The translations under genes and the position numbers were made by a program. Positions 52,267 to 60,629 of a DNA stretch of 64,000 nucleotides are shown here, piece after piece. The stretch is from a bacterium. GTDB taxonomy: Bacteria; Hinthialibacterota; Hinthialibacteria; OLB16. Within the stretch, counting starts at the first letter, position 1. Every line of letters starts with the position of its first letter. The notes beneath the pieces were generated by a model, which had not been told where the DNA came from, searched no databases, and saw nothing but the letters and a program-made list of their open reading frames with translations. The DNA lies in NCBI GenBank assembly GCA_022072055.1, contig JAJVIK010000019.1, positions 62,001 through 126,000 on the forward strand. The letters are read 5' to 3'.

Positions 52267-52743
52267 TCAGAGGTCGGTGTCGAAGCGCTCGACCTCTCGC
52301 AACGCCATCTTGTGCAGGCGCATCTCAATCACGGATCGAATATCCCGGCCGCGAAACAGGAAACACTTGATGACCGGGAATGCCATCACCACGGCCCAGA
52401 ACCCGATCGGCCAATAGCACCACCACACCCCGGGGTACAGGAACACATTCAGCGCGACCAGGGCGCCGGAGACCAGGACATAGGCGATCAGCAGCTTGAT
52501 GGTGTTGAACTTCATCTCAGCCACGCGTCTGGCGCGGAGGTAACTCTCGCTGTTGGCCTCATAGAACGAGGCCGGGAGCTCCACCGCCTGGGGTTTGAGC
52601 GCGGGCTTGGGCGGCGGGGTCGGCGCCGGGTTTCTCGGCGTGGGCTTGTCGTGGATCCGTTGTCGAAAGAGCGGGTCGCTTTGATCCAGCGTGAAGACAT
52701 CACGCTGCGGTTCTTGGCTGGAATAATCGACAGGCGTCGGCAC
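52267..52743 (-). CDS. 2TM-domain membrane protein
   Basis: A 158-residue membrane protein that starts with a Pro-rich cytoplasmic segment (about 60 residues) and ends with a 2TM domain: ARRVAEMKFNTIKLLIAYVL, a hairpin with LYPGVWWCYWPIGFWAVVM, and RDIRSVIEMRLHKMALREVE. The 2TM domain is also found next to histidine kinases and in other proteins; function is unknown. The start is GTG, six bases after GGGGGAG. It is the first gene after the promoter at 52935-52964, so it may belong to the Tol-Pal unit. Confidence 0.75.
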   Translation of the reverse strand: MPTPVDYSSQEPQRDVFTLDQSDPLFRQRIHDKPTPRNPAPTPPPKPALKPQAVELPASFYEANSESYLRARRVAEMKFNTIKLLIAYVLVSGALVALNVFLYPGVWWCYWPIGFWAVVMAFPVIKCFLFRGRDIRSVIEMRLHKMALREVERFDTDL

Positions 52744-53108
52744 AGCGTTCTCCCCCTTTTCCCCTCACTGCCGGTTGACCCAACAGTTTTCCCCGCATCG
52801 GTCGATAACGATCCCGGAAGAATCCAAGAGCCCACCCCGGAACCGTGATCCATTCAAACCACCGGGTCCCTTTTCCCGGCTTGTAAGGCGCCCTCGACAC
52901 TCAGGCAAAACGGCTGCGGGTCGCCTCGCCGAGGATACTAAACCGCTCCCTTCGCCCATGTCAAGCGATTATTGAGCCTGACCGCCCTAACTTTAGTAAA
53001 CCACACAAGTTAAATCACACCAGCCTGGGCCGATGGACAGGGTGCGAATCTCCCCTTAAGATTGAGAAGGTCTGAAGTTTCGGAAATTCTTGCTGGGAGG
53101 CGCGCATC
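52744..53108. other. Divergent promoter region of the Tol-Pal unit and the ferritin-like gene
   Basis: The 365 bases between the 2TM gene (minus) and the ferritin-like gene (plus) hold a good minus-strand promoter (52935-52964). An AT-rich part at 52980-53020 could hold a promoter for the plus-strand gene, but no clear hexamer pair was found. No coding frame is convincing. Confidence 0.5.
52935..52964 (-). promoter_or_regulatory. Sigma-70 promoter of the Tol-Pal unit
   Basis: On the minus strand a perfect TTGACA (52959-52964) and TAGTAT (52935-52940) are 18 bases apart, about 190 bases before the GTG start of the 2TM gene. Confidence 0.6.
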
Positions 53109-53573
53109 ATGGCTAAGCCCAAGAAGGGGAAGGTCCTGGAACACCTGATCCAGGCTTACACAATGGAATGCGAGACCATCCTCAACTATCTCGCCAACTC
53201 AGTCATGCTGGATGGGGTCCGCGCCGAGGAGATCAAGTCCAGCCTCGCCGCCGATGTCGCCGAGGAGCTCACCCACGCCACCGAGCTCGCCAAGCGGATT
53301 AAGCAGGTGGGAGGACGAGTGCCCGGCTCGCTTAGCCTGGATTTCGGCCAGAAGGTCCTCCAACCCCCCAAGGACACCACGGATGTCACCGGTGTCATCA
53401 AGGGAGTGATCGCCGCCGAGCAAGCGGCCATCGACAACTACAAGAAGTGCATCAAGGCCTGTGAACAGGAAGATGATTATGTCTCGCAGGACCTGTGCAT
53501 TCGCACCCTGGCGGATGAGGAGGGGCACCTGATCCAGTTCAAGGGGTTCCTCAAAGAGTATGAGAAAAGGTGA
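53109..53573 (+). CDS. Ferritin-like (bacterioferritin-type) protein
   Basis: A 154-residue four-helix bundle protein. Di-iron ligand patterns are visible: MECETILNYL in helix 1, EELTHATELAKRI (ExxH) in helix 2, AAEQAAIDNYKKC in helix 3 and ADEEGHLIQFKG (ExxH) in helix 4. These fit bacterioferritins and related Dps-like ferritins that oxidise iron with O2 or peroxide. Whether heme is bound is unclear. GGGAGG lies upstream of the ATG. Its 3' end overlaps the transglutaminase-like gene by 14 bases. Confidence 0.88.
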   Translation: MAKPKKGKVLEHLIQAYTMECETILNYLANSVMLDGVRAEEIKSSLAADVAEELTHATELAKRIKQVGGRVPGSLSLDFGQKVLQPPKDTTDVTGVIKGVIAAEQAAIDNYKKCIKACEQEDDYVSQDLCIRTLADEEGHLIQFKGFLKEYEKR

Positions 53574-55197
53574 CCCTGAATTGATCCCCTCGAAGACGCT
53601 GATCTTGACCCTGTTGCTCCTGACCCCCGCATCGATTGGGGCAACCTCCCACCGGGAGAACTGGATGGGAGCCTATTTGAACCATTCCAAGATCGGGCAC
53701 AGTGTGCTCGTGCTTGAGCCGACCGAGCGCTTCCCGTCCGAAATCAAGGGAAAACTGGCCCCGCCGGAGGGAGCGGATGAGCCGGGTGGAAAGCAGCTGT
53801 TCGCCGAGTCTGAGATTGGGATCAAGGCTTATGGCAAGCGCAAGCCACTGGCTTGGATGGTGGCGGCGGCGCTCAAGGCTGATTTTTCCCTTTCACGGCT
53901 CGCGTTCCGGATGGAAAGCGACGATTCCCGGACCGATATTCGCGCGCGGGTGACCACTCGGGGGCTGGAGGTTGAGGTGGAATCCTCCGGCGACACCCGG
54001 CATCAGGTCCTCCCGCTCGAGCTGGGCCGAGTCTACCTGGCCGAGGCGCTCCCGGCGCGGTTGGCGGCGCTCCTCTCCGAGGGCCAGGATATCGAGGGCG
54101 AGTATCCGGTTTTCGAGCCGCACCAGCTTTCGGTGGCCGAATGGGGGGTTCGTCTGGAGGGGACCGAGCTGCTCGATGTGGGCGGACGCTCACTGACCAC
54201 CTATCGGGTCGAACAGGACACGGGCGGATTCAAACCTTTGACTTGGTTTGACTCCTCGGGATGGGTCTGGAAGGAATGGGCCCCGCTGGGGGAGCGTGTC
54301 GGGTATCTCTCCTTCTCCGAGAGTCGCGAACAGGCGCTCAATCTCGATTATGTCCATCCGGATGTTTCCCTCGGCGCCACGATCGAAGGGGAGCGCGATC
54401 CGGACCTGATGTATTCCACCTCGGTTGAGGCCGGGCGCGCGATCTCGGATCCCGGGGCGGTCCGCCGAATGGTGGTGGATCTCTACGAGTTTGACCTGGA
54501 ACGCCCCTTCCCCTTCGATGAGTATCAGAGAAAGCTCCCGGGAAACCCAAGCCAAACCCCCGATCGCCCCTCGGCTTTTCGTCTGGAGGTGATTCAGGCC
54601 ACTCCGCCAGTCGAGACATCGGGGGCGAGACTTGCCTCGGATCTGCCCGCGAAGTTGCGCCACCACCTGGAGCCGGAGGCGATGGTTCAGGTCGGGCATG
54701 CGGAAATCCAGGCCCGCGCCGCCGAAATTGTTCGTGGGATTTCGGACCCATGGGACAAGGCGCTCGCGATTCACGCCTGGATGGGGAAGAACATCCGAAC
54801 CGAGTTTCGGATCACCATGCCCTCAGCCATTGAGGTGCTGCACACCGCCAAGGGGGACTGCAACGAGCAAGCGCACCTCTTCGCGGCGCTGGCGCGAGCG
54901 GCGGGGGTTCCCGCTCGGATCGTGTCAGGGCTGGTTTACCAGCGCGGGGCATTCTACTACCACGCCTGGAATGAGGTCCTGGTCGGTGTGGCCCCGGAGC
55001 GGTGGATTCCGATGGACGCCACGCTCCGCCAGACCATCGCCGACGCCACCCACATCAAGTTCGGCGAAGGCGGGGTTTCCGAGCAGAGCTACATCACCGG
55101 CCTGATTGGAAAAATTCGCGCGACCATTCTCGAGATCGAAACGGATGATCCGGATCAAGCAACTCACCCGGCGATTCGGCCGGACAATCGCGGTTAA
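53560..55197 (+). CDS. Exported transglutaminase-like protein
   Basis: A 545-residue protein with a signal peptide (TLILTLLLLTPASIG). The N-terminal 350 residues are beta-rich without a recognised domain. A transglutaminase-like core lies near residues 385-490: TAKGDCNEQAHLFAALARAA with the catalytic Cys, FYYHAWNEVLVG with the His, and WIPMDATLRQ with the Asp. Such proteins act as proteases or peptide cross-linkers outside the cytoplasm. It overlaps the ferritin-like gene by 14 bases and the ABC gene by 53 bases. Confidence 0.87.
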   Translation: MRKGDPELIPSKTLILTLLLLTPASIGATSHRENWMGAYLNHSKIGHSVLVLEPTERFPSEIKGKLAPPEGADEPGGKQLFAESEIGIKAYGKRKPLAWMVAAALKADFSLSRLAFRMESDDSRTDIRARVTTRGLEVEVESSGDTRHQVLPLELGRVYLAEALPARLAALLSEGQDIEGEYPVFEPHQLSVAEWGVRLEGTELLDVGGRSLTTYRVEQDTGGFKPLTWFDSSGWVWKEWAPLGERVGYLSFSESREQALNLDYVHPDVSLGATIEGERDPDLMYSTSVEAGRAISDPGAVRRMVVDLYEFDLERPFPFDEYQRKLPGNPSQTPDRPSAFRLEVIQATPPVETSGARLASDLPAKLRHHLEPEAMVQVGHAEIQARAAEIVRGISDPWDKALAIHAWMGKNIRTEFRITMPSAIEVLHTAKGDCNEQAHLFAALARAAGVPARIVSGLVYQRGAFYYHAWNEVLVGVAPERWIPMDATLRQTIADATHIKFGEGGVSEQSYITGLIGKIRATILEIETDDPDQATHPAIRPDNRG

Positions 55198-55906
55198 CAG
55201 CCTCGATCTGACGATCGGGAAGGGGGGAATCTTCGGATTCCTCGGTCCCAACGGCGCCGGGAAGACCACCACGATCCGCATGATGGTGGGGCTGCTTGCC
55301 CCCTCGGAGGGGACCATCCTATTCGGGGAGGATGGGCGCGCGCTGGATATCCGCGTCGACAGCCTCGCCGCCCGCAGGCAGCTCGGGTACGTTCCGGACG
55401 CCCCTTTTCTCTACGAGAAGCTCACCGGCAGGGAACACCTTCGCTTTGTCGGGGAATTGTACAAGGTTCCCCGGAGGCCGCTTGAGGCCGAGATCGATGC
55501 CTTCATCGATCTGTTCAACCTTCGCTCGGTGGCGGATCAGCCCATTGAGGGGTACTCCCATGGGATGCGTCAGAAGGTGGTTATGTCCGCGGCGCTGCTC
55601 CATCGCCCCGAATATCTGATCGTGGACGAGCCGATGGTGGGGCTGGATCCCCGCGCGGCCCGGATTGTGAAGGATCTGTTCGTCCGCCTCGCGCGCGAAC
55701 GCGGAACAACCCTGTTCATCTCCACCCACAGTCTCGATCTGGCCGAGGAGATCTGCGACCGGATCGGAATTATCTCCTCGGGCCGTTTGGTGGCGGTCGG
55801 CAACAAGGAAGAGCTGCGTGAAACCTCGCGCAAGCGGGACTCGCGCCTGGAGGAAATCTTCCTCGCGCTCACCGAGGAGGAAACCTCGGACATGGAAGTG
55901 GGGTAG
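55145..55906 (+). CDS. ABC transporter ATP-binding protein (no permease nearby)
   Basis: A 253-residue ABC ATPase. Walker A is GPNGAGKTTT, the signature SHGMRQKV, Walker B YLIVDEPMVGLD, and the H loop STHSLDLAE. The signature sequence is a variant of LSGGQ typical of ABC-2 type exporters. The ATG at 55145 is 53 bases inside the transglutaminase gene, so the two are coupled. No permease gene follows; after a 48-base gap the strand changes. A membrane protein gene at 56261-56986 is on the opposite strand. Confidence 0.92.
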   Translation: MIRIKQLTRRFGRTIAVNSLDLTIGKGGIFGFLGPNGAGKTTTIRMMVGLLAPSEGTILFGEDGRALDIRVDSLAARRQLGYVPDAPFLYEKLTGREHLRFVGELYKVPRRPLEAEIDAFIDLFNLRSVADQPIEGYSHGMRQKVVMSAALLHRPEYLIVDEPMVGLDPRAARIVKDLFVRLARERGTTLFISTHSLDLAEEICDRIGIISSGRLVAVGNKEELRETSRKRDSRLEEIFLALTEEETSDMEVG

Positions 55907-55925
55907 GCCGCGCTGGGAGCTTGCC

Positions 55926-55949
55926 GGCGCGTGAATCCTTTCTCGCGCC
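55926..55949. repeat. Palindromic repeat copy 1 (GCGCG-AATCCTTTCT-CGCGCC)
   Basis: GGCGCG and CGCGCC flank 12 bases in the convergent gap after the ABC gene. The core AATCCTTTCTCGCGCC is repeated at 58681-58696. A terminator role is possible for either strand. Confidence 0.5.
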
Positions 55950-55954
55950 TTGCC

Positions 55955-56257
55955 TCATTTCCCCCTCATGCTCCGAATCGCATCCAACTCCCTCCAATAC
56001 TCGGCGATGGCTTCCCTGCCCCTCTCGGTGAGCCGGTAACATGTGCGAGTCACTTTGCCGTTGAAACCCTTGAGCACCTGGACATACCCCGCCTGCGCCA
56101 AGCGGTCCACATGCGACGAGAGGTTTCCCTTGGTCATCCCGAGAGCCGAAAGGAGAAACTTGAAATCCGCCTCATCCACCCCGGAGAGGACCATCAGGAG
56201 ACGGAGCCTGGCGGGTTCGTGGATGACTCGATCCAAACCAGTGGGGGTCTCGCTCAT
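55955..56257 (-). CDS. Winged helix-turn-helix regulator
   Basis: A 100-residue regulator. It resembles the small winged-helix family (HTH_34) with IHEPARLRLLMVLSGVDEAD, FLLSALGMTKGNLSSHVDRL as the recognition region, and YRLTERGREAIAEYWRELD at the end. No metal-binding Cys pair is present, so it is not a classical ArsR sensor. It follows the membrane protein gene by three bases, so it may regulate that operon or the convergent ABC gene. Confidence 0.87.
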   Translation of the reverse strand: MSETPTGLDRVIHEPARLRLLMVLSGVDEADFKFLLSALGMTKGNLSSHVDRLAQAGYVQVLKGFNGKVTRTCYRLTERGREAIAEYWRELDAIRSMRGK

Positions 56258-56260
56258 GGG

Positions 56261-56986
56261 TCACTCCTCGGCGCGCGCGATTTCCCGCAGGCGCTTGAGG
56301 GCATGGCGGCCCTGGAAGTGCCCGATCAGACCACACAGGGTCCCGTAGCCCACGGTCGGGATCAACATGTTGAGGGAAGGCCAGTCCTCAGACTGAATCG
56401 GGACCCCGGCAATGACAAGGATCGCGTGCAGGGTGTAGAGGCCCGGCCAGAGAAAGGGAATCCACCCTGCCACCGGTCGCAGCCAAACCGAAAGGAAGAC
56501 CAGGAAGGGCGCGACATAAAGGGCGGAGACCGGCTGCATGTAGCGGATCGGGATGAAGCCCGCCATGCCGAGAGCCACGGACGCCAGGATACAAACCATG
56601 AAGAGGCTGACCGCGAAGGCCACCCAGGCCTTCCCCCTGTCGGTTGTGGGGACACTGGAGCCGAGCGACACATGACCTTCACGCGAGTACATCCGCGCGG
56701 CGACTTTCTCCAGCCACTTTCCTCCCCACCAGGGATTGGCGAACCAGAAACAGAATCCGACCCCCGCCCCCGCAACCGCCATCGAAGCCCAAAACATCGG
56801 CAGGTTCCCCGCGCGGTAGGCTTTGCCTCCCAGGTACGAACCCCCTCCGATCGCAGCTGAGAGGAGCAGATAGATGAGCATGAAGAGCAGAAACGGAAGG
56901 GTCCGGTTCTGGGCATATCGCCGTGTCCACTTGGGGATGGCTTTGAGGTCTTCCAAGGTGTCCTTTGAGGTGTCTTGGTGGGTCAT
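56261..56986 (-). CDS. Multipass membrane protein
   Basis: A 241-residue inner-membrane protein of unknown function with about six hydrophobic helices (for example LPFLLFMLIYLLLSAAIGGG, MFWASMAVAGAGVGFCFWF and AWVAFAVSLFMVCILASVAL). No signature was recognised. AGGAGG lies eight bases before the ATG at 56986. It is first in a pair with the winged helix-turn-helix regulator. It could be the missing partner of the ABC ATPase, but orientation argues against it. Confidence 0.7.
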   Translation of the reverse strand: MTHQDTSKDTLEDLKAIPKWTRRYAQNRTLPFLLFMLIYLLLSAAIGGGSYLGGKAYRAGNLPMFWASMAVAGAGVGFCFWFANPWWGGKWLEKVAARMYSREGHVSLGSSVPTTDRGKAWVAFAVSLFMVCILASVALGMAGFIPIRYMQPVSALYVAPFLVFLSVWLRPVAGWIPFLWPGLYTLHAILVIAGVPIQSEDWPSLNMLIPTVGYGTLCGLIGHFQGRHALKRLREIARAEE

Positions 56987-57150
56987 GTGAAGTTCCTCCT
57001 TTCGCACCTGCCGGAATCATGTCACAAACCGGTCTGCACCACAAACCATTTCAGCCCCCGAAGCGAGAATCTCCCTTAACATGCATGAAATCAGTGGGTT
57101 ACCGCCGAAAGAAGAGGAAGAAACGGGGAGATTCAGCCAGTCAGGCCGCT

Positions 57151-58479
57151 TCAAAGGCGAGTCTCCTCGGGCTTGCGCCCCAGGAATCCCCCGGATGGGA
57201 GCGCATCGGTCCGGTATTCGTAGGAGGCGATTAGTTCAAACCCGAACCGTTCAAAATACTTCGGCATGGTGATCGGGGTGAAATAATGGAGGTGGCCGAT
57301 ATTGGCGTAGCCATGGTGAGGGTGCATCTTCTGAAGGTGGCTCGCCTTCGACAGGTCCGGAGTGGGAACCTCAACCACCAGAAAGCCGCCGGGCCGCAAG
57401 AGTCGGAGCGCCTTCTCGAAGAATTCCGAGGGTCTTTCCAGGTGCTCCAGTACATGAAACGCAAAGATGAGGTCGTAAGACGCATCCGGACGCTCCAGGC
57501 TCCGAACCGTGTCATGATGGACAAGCAGCCCCCGGTCCCTTACACACTCCTCGACCAAGCGCCGTCCGGTCTCGATCCCTTCGACCTCAAGCCCAAGTTC
57601 CCGGAGCAAGACCAGGAAGTTTCCACGACCGCATCCGACCTCCAGGGCCTTCGCGCCCTTTCCTGGAAAGGGTAAGTTTGCTTGGTCAAACAGTCCCCGA
57701 ACCGCCTGGAGGCGATGCTCGTTGATTTGGGGGATCGCCCACTCCTTCTCAAAATGCTGGAGAATCTCCTCCCCATCGTAGGAATTCAGGAACACATCCT
57801 GACTTTCGGGCGGTTTCTTCAGAACAAACTCAAGGCCGCAGTTCCCGCAGCGGACATTCTTCTGCATGCCATAGTAGAATACAGGTTTGAACCTCCGGCT
57901 TCCGCACAGGTCACAGGGAAGAGCCGGGTGTCGGCGCCAGTCCCCTTCCAGATAGTGTCGGTTCAGATAGCCCAGGAATTGGGCGACCCCCGAGGCACGA
58001 ATCGCCGCGATCGACCGTGGCAGCGAGGCCAGCTCCCGCGCGAACGCCGCGAGGAAGGTGGGGCTCAACAAGCGCTTACAGAGACGCGCGCACAGGGGCG
58101 CTCCTCGACGCCGGAGTTTGGAGAGGACGGACTCCGCCCGCGCTCTCTTTTCGAGGAGCGAAAGGGGAGGGTCGGAATGGAGCGCCGCGGCTCGAAGATA
58201 GGCCTGGTATGCGCGCGCGCGCATCCGCATCGCCAGAAAGCAGTCCCCGATTTTCTCGAATGAGGCCGGATCCTCCGGGGCGAGCTCGCCGTATTTCTGA
58301 TAGCACTCGATGGCTCGCTCCGATTCGCCGCGAAGTTCGTGAAGATAACCTAGATCTCCCCACGCCTTGGCAAATCCCGGATAATCCTCGGTGCAGCGTT
58401 TGAGTTCGGCGATGGCCTCCTCCACTTTCCCGAAGTGGACAAGGTCGGCGGCAAGTTCGGCGCGCCTCACGGGGTCCAT
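57151..58479 (-). CDS. TPR, zinc-ribbon and SAM-methyltransferase protein
   Basis: A 442-residue protein. Residues 5-115 or so hold TPR repeats (VEEAIAELKRCTEDYPGF, AKAWGDLGYLHELRGESERA). A zinc ribbon with two Cys pairs follows (CDLCGSRRF and CGNCGLEFV, about 205-240). The methyltransferase domain has SAM motif I LEVGCGRGNFL (about 290) and FHVLEHLERPSEFFEKAL. Such zinc-ribbon methyltransferases include sugar C-methyltransferases; here the substrate is unknown. I prefer the ATG at 58479; an open frame to 58722 adds Arg/Ala/Ser-rich sequence that contains a palindromic repeat. Confidence 0.78.
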   Translation of the reverse strand: MDPVRRAELAADLVHFGKVEEAIAELKRCTEDYPGFAKAWGDLGYLHELRGESERAIECYQKYGELAPEDPASFEKIGDCFLAMRMRARAYQAYLRAAALHSDPPLSLLEKRARAESVLSKLRRRGAPLCARLCKRLLSPTFLAAFARELASLPRSIAAIRASGVAQFLGYLNRHYLEGDWRRHPALPCDLCGSRRFKPVFYYGMQKNVRCGNCGLEFVLKKPPESQDVFLNSYDGEEILQHFEKEWAIPQINEHRLQAVRGLFDQANLPFPGKGAKALEVGCGRGNFLVLLRELGLEVEGIETGRRLVEECVRDRGLLVHHDTVRSLERPDASYDLIFAFHVLEHLERPSEFFEKALRLLRPGGFLVVEVPTPDLSKASHLQKMHPHHGYANIGHLHYFTPITMPKYFERFGFELIASYEYRTDALPSGGFLGRKPEETRL

Positions 58480-58818
58480 GCCGACCGTCGAGGGCCCGGC
58501 CGCTGAATTGTCCTGTCCACACACTTCGAGAGTCCTCGTGCTTTCCGTTCCCGGCGCCGATTTCGCGCCGCCGACGCGCGGCATTGTGGTGGAGAGGCGC
58601 GCGCTCGCGCAAGTGGACGCGGGGAGAAGACAGCCCGCCCTTTCCTTGAGCGCGTCATCATCCCTTGAACCGCGCGCGCGAATCCTTTCTCGCGCCAGAC
58701 GAAGCATCAGGGGGACATGCATCCTATTTGACTCGCCCAGAGGAGGGAGGGCATGTTTTCCCCGCTTGCTTCGGGGTATGATCCCTGCGCTTCATACATG
58801 AAACAAAGGCGGACCCTC
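58480..58818. other. Intergenic region before the second pilin
   Basis: These 339 bases between the methyltransferase and the second pilin hold the second copy of the palindromic repeat (58674-58696) and a TATGAT -10-like element at 58777-58782. The region is open in several frames, which is common at this base composition, but none resembles a protein. Confidence 0.45.
58674..58696. repeat. Palindromic repeat copy 2 (GCGCGCG-AATCCTTTCT-CGCGCC)
   Basis: Shares the core AATCCTTTCTCGCGCC with the copy at 55926-55949, 2.7 kb away. It lies in the divergent gap and argues that this segment is not coding. Confidence 0.5.
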
Positions 58819-59505
58819 ATGAAAACCTCTCGCCCCTCCCTACGCGCGTTCACCCTGATCGAGCTGCTGATCGTGATCGCGATTGTCCTCATCCTGATCG
58901 CCATCGCGCTGCCGAATTTCCTGGAGGCCCAGGTCCGCGCCAAGGTGAGCCGGGCGATGGGAGACATGCGCACCATCAGCATCGCGCTGGAGTCTTACCT
59001 GCTCGATTTCAAGATCTACCCCACCGATCACGAACCCGATGGGAACGACCGAGGGCTCAATCAGCTGACCTCTCCCATCAAGTACCTCCCCACGCTGCCG
59101 GAGGACCCTTTCTCCACCAACACCGGGATGCTTGATCCGCGCACCCAGGAAATCGGCTGGGAGATGGCCTCCACCGGCAACGCCCCGATCATGGTCCGCT
59201 TCCGAGCCACTCAGGACAACTGCAAGGTCAACGCCTACGCGCTGGCGAGCCAAGGTCCGGATGTGGCCAGCGGGGTCAGTTTCGGGAGCGCGCGCGGGGA
59301 TAACTTCATCTGCAACAGGGAATGGCCCTTCTGCGGGAGGACCCTGACCTGCCCCTCCAACCAAGGTTGGACCAATTACAATCCAACCAATGGGACCAAC
59401 TCGGCCGGGGACCTCATGCGGGTGGGGGGAGAACACCGCGCCGGGCGGTACTGCATCGACAGTTGGCAGCTTGTGGCGGGGCACTATCCCGTGCACATCC
59501 CCTAA
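58819..59505 (+). CDS. Type II secretion/type IV pilin-like protein (prepilin) 2
   Basis: A 228-residue pseudopilin-like protein. A short basic leader (KTSRPSLRA) precedes FTLIELLIVIAIVLILIAIA with the mature Glu5; the residue before F is Ala as in the first pilin. The GspG-like second part has the LEAQVRAKVSRAMGDMRTIS helix and LESYLLDFKIYPTDHEPDGN. The C-terminal part contains several Cys. Starts at 58753 (with GGAGGGAGG upstream) and 58798 are in frame; I chose 58819 because it gives the usual leader length and lies after the TATGAT element at 58777. Confidence 0.82.
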   Translation: MKTSRPSLRAFTLIELLIVIAIVLILIAIALPNFLEAQVRAKVSRAMGDMRTISIALESYLLDFKIYPTDHEPDGNDRGLNQLTSPIKYLPTLPEDPFSTNTGMLDPRTQEIGWEMASTGNAPIMVRFRATQDNCKVNAYALASQGPDVASGVSFGSARGDNFICNREWPFCGRTLTCPSNQGWTNYNPTNGTNSAGDLMRVGGEHRAGRYCIDSWQLVAGHYPVHIP

Positions 59506-60629
59506 GAGGAGGGTTCCGCTCCGCGCGGGTTGTGCGCGCGCCACGCCACCCTCGCGAGCCAGGCCACAACCGCGAGTCCGGCCACAAACACGGCCAGAAA
59601 CACAAGGATCGGTCCCCACTGAGTCCGAACGGTCCACTCCGGGAGGGTGAAGTGCTCCCGGAGGAGCTCCTCGCGAAGGGCCTCGTTGGTGGCGGACATC
59701 AGCAGCAGAACCGCAGCGGCCAGGGCCGAGGCAATCCAGCGAAGACGCGCGTGACTCGGAGCCTGTGAGAGAAAGAACAGGGCGAGAAACAGCCCCACCG
59801 CGAGCAGAATTCCAAGAATCAGGCTGAACGAACCCGGGGTCGCGAAGGTCAGGAAGCGTTTCAGGACTCCCTCCGGAAGCGAGAGCAAGTACCAGAACCC
59901 GATCACGATCTGAATCGCGGTGGCCACGAGCGAAACCATCGCGCCAAGGCGCGCTCCTTTCTCCGCCTCCTCGTCCGATCCGCGAAAGAGGGCGATCCAC
60001 ACCAACCAAAGTCCCCCGATCCCGAACGAACCGACGAGGTTGTGGAGAAATCGCGGGACCGCCAGTCCCGCTTCCCGCCACACCGAACCGACCGGAGAGC
60101 CCGCGCGCGCGAGTGGCCAAAGCTCCGGATGCTGGGAAAGGGCGGCGTTGGTGGTGAACAGGAAGGCAATCGCGGTGAAGGCCGATGCAACTCCCAAGTG
60201 CAGAAGAAGGCGCAATGGTCGCGCGGCGATGCGCTTCTCTCCTCCTTCGGGGCGCCGGGCTTTGAGGGCATAAACCGTGTAAAAGCCCACCATGAGCAGG
60301 GCCAGAATCGCCAGCCAGAAGAAGCCGAGCAACACATTGGCGACATAGAAGAACTGACCATACAGGACCTGGACAAACAGAAGCGGCGCGATCCCGAAAG
60401 TGATCGCGAGCGAGATCGCCACCGGCAGAACCGCCATCATCCGCTCGTAGAGCATCTTCTTCCATTCGCTCTCGCGCCCGACCATCAAAGCGCACAGCAC
60501 CCAGGATCCGGCCAGCGCGAAGTTCATGAAGACCATGTGGAGGGCATGGGTCACCACGAGCAGGGTGACCAGGAGCCAGACCGGGGCGGGGAGCCCGAGC
60601 GGATCAGGACCCGGAACCAGGTTGGTCAT
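59502..60629 (-). CDS. Second CydA-like membrane subunit
   Basis: A 375-residue membrane protein with about nine hydrophobic helices. Its start (LVTLLVVTHALHMVFMNFAL) has a His at the end of the first helix in the place where CydA has its heme b595 ligand, and the next helices (FGIAPLLFVQVLYGQFFY, LLGFFWLAILALLMVGFY) follow the same order as in the adjacent CydA-like gene. I read it as a diverged CydA-type subunit, not CydB; this is inference from pattern, not an alignment. It overlaps the upstream gene by 26 bases and is probably coupled to it. Confidence 0.6.
   Translation of the reverse strand: MTNLVPGPDPLGLPAPVWLLVTLLVVTHALHMVFMNFALAGSWVLCALMVGRESEWKKMLYERMMAVLPVAISLAITFGIAPLLFVQVLYGQFFYVANVLLGFFWLAILALLMVGFYTVYALKARRPEGGEKRIAARPLRLLLHLGVASAFTAIAFLFTTNAALSQHPELWPLARAGSPVGSVWREAGLAVPRFLHNLVGSFGIGGLWLVWIALFRGSDEEAEKGARLGAMVSLVATAIQIVIGFWYLLSLPEGVLKRFLTFATPGSFSLILGILLAVGLFLALFFLSQAPSHARLRWIASALAAAVLLLMSATNEALREELLREHFTLPEWTVRTQWGPILVFLAVFVAGLAVVAWLARVAWRAHNPRGAEPSS

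Noticed and set aside
58840-60495. Long minus-strand frame (551 codons) across the second pilin and the second CydA-like gene
   Set aside because: It crosses two unrelated real genes in opposite orientations and begins inside a conserved membrane protein in another frame.
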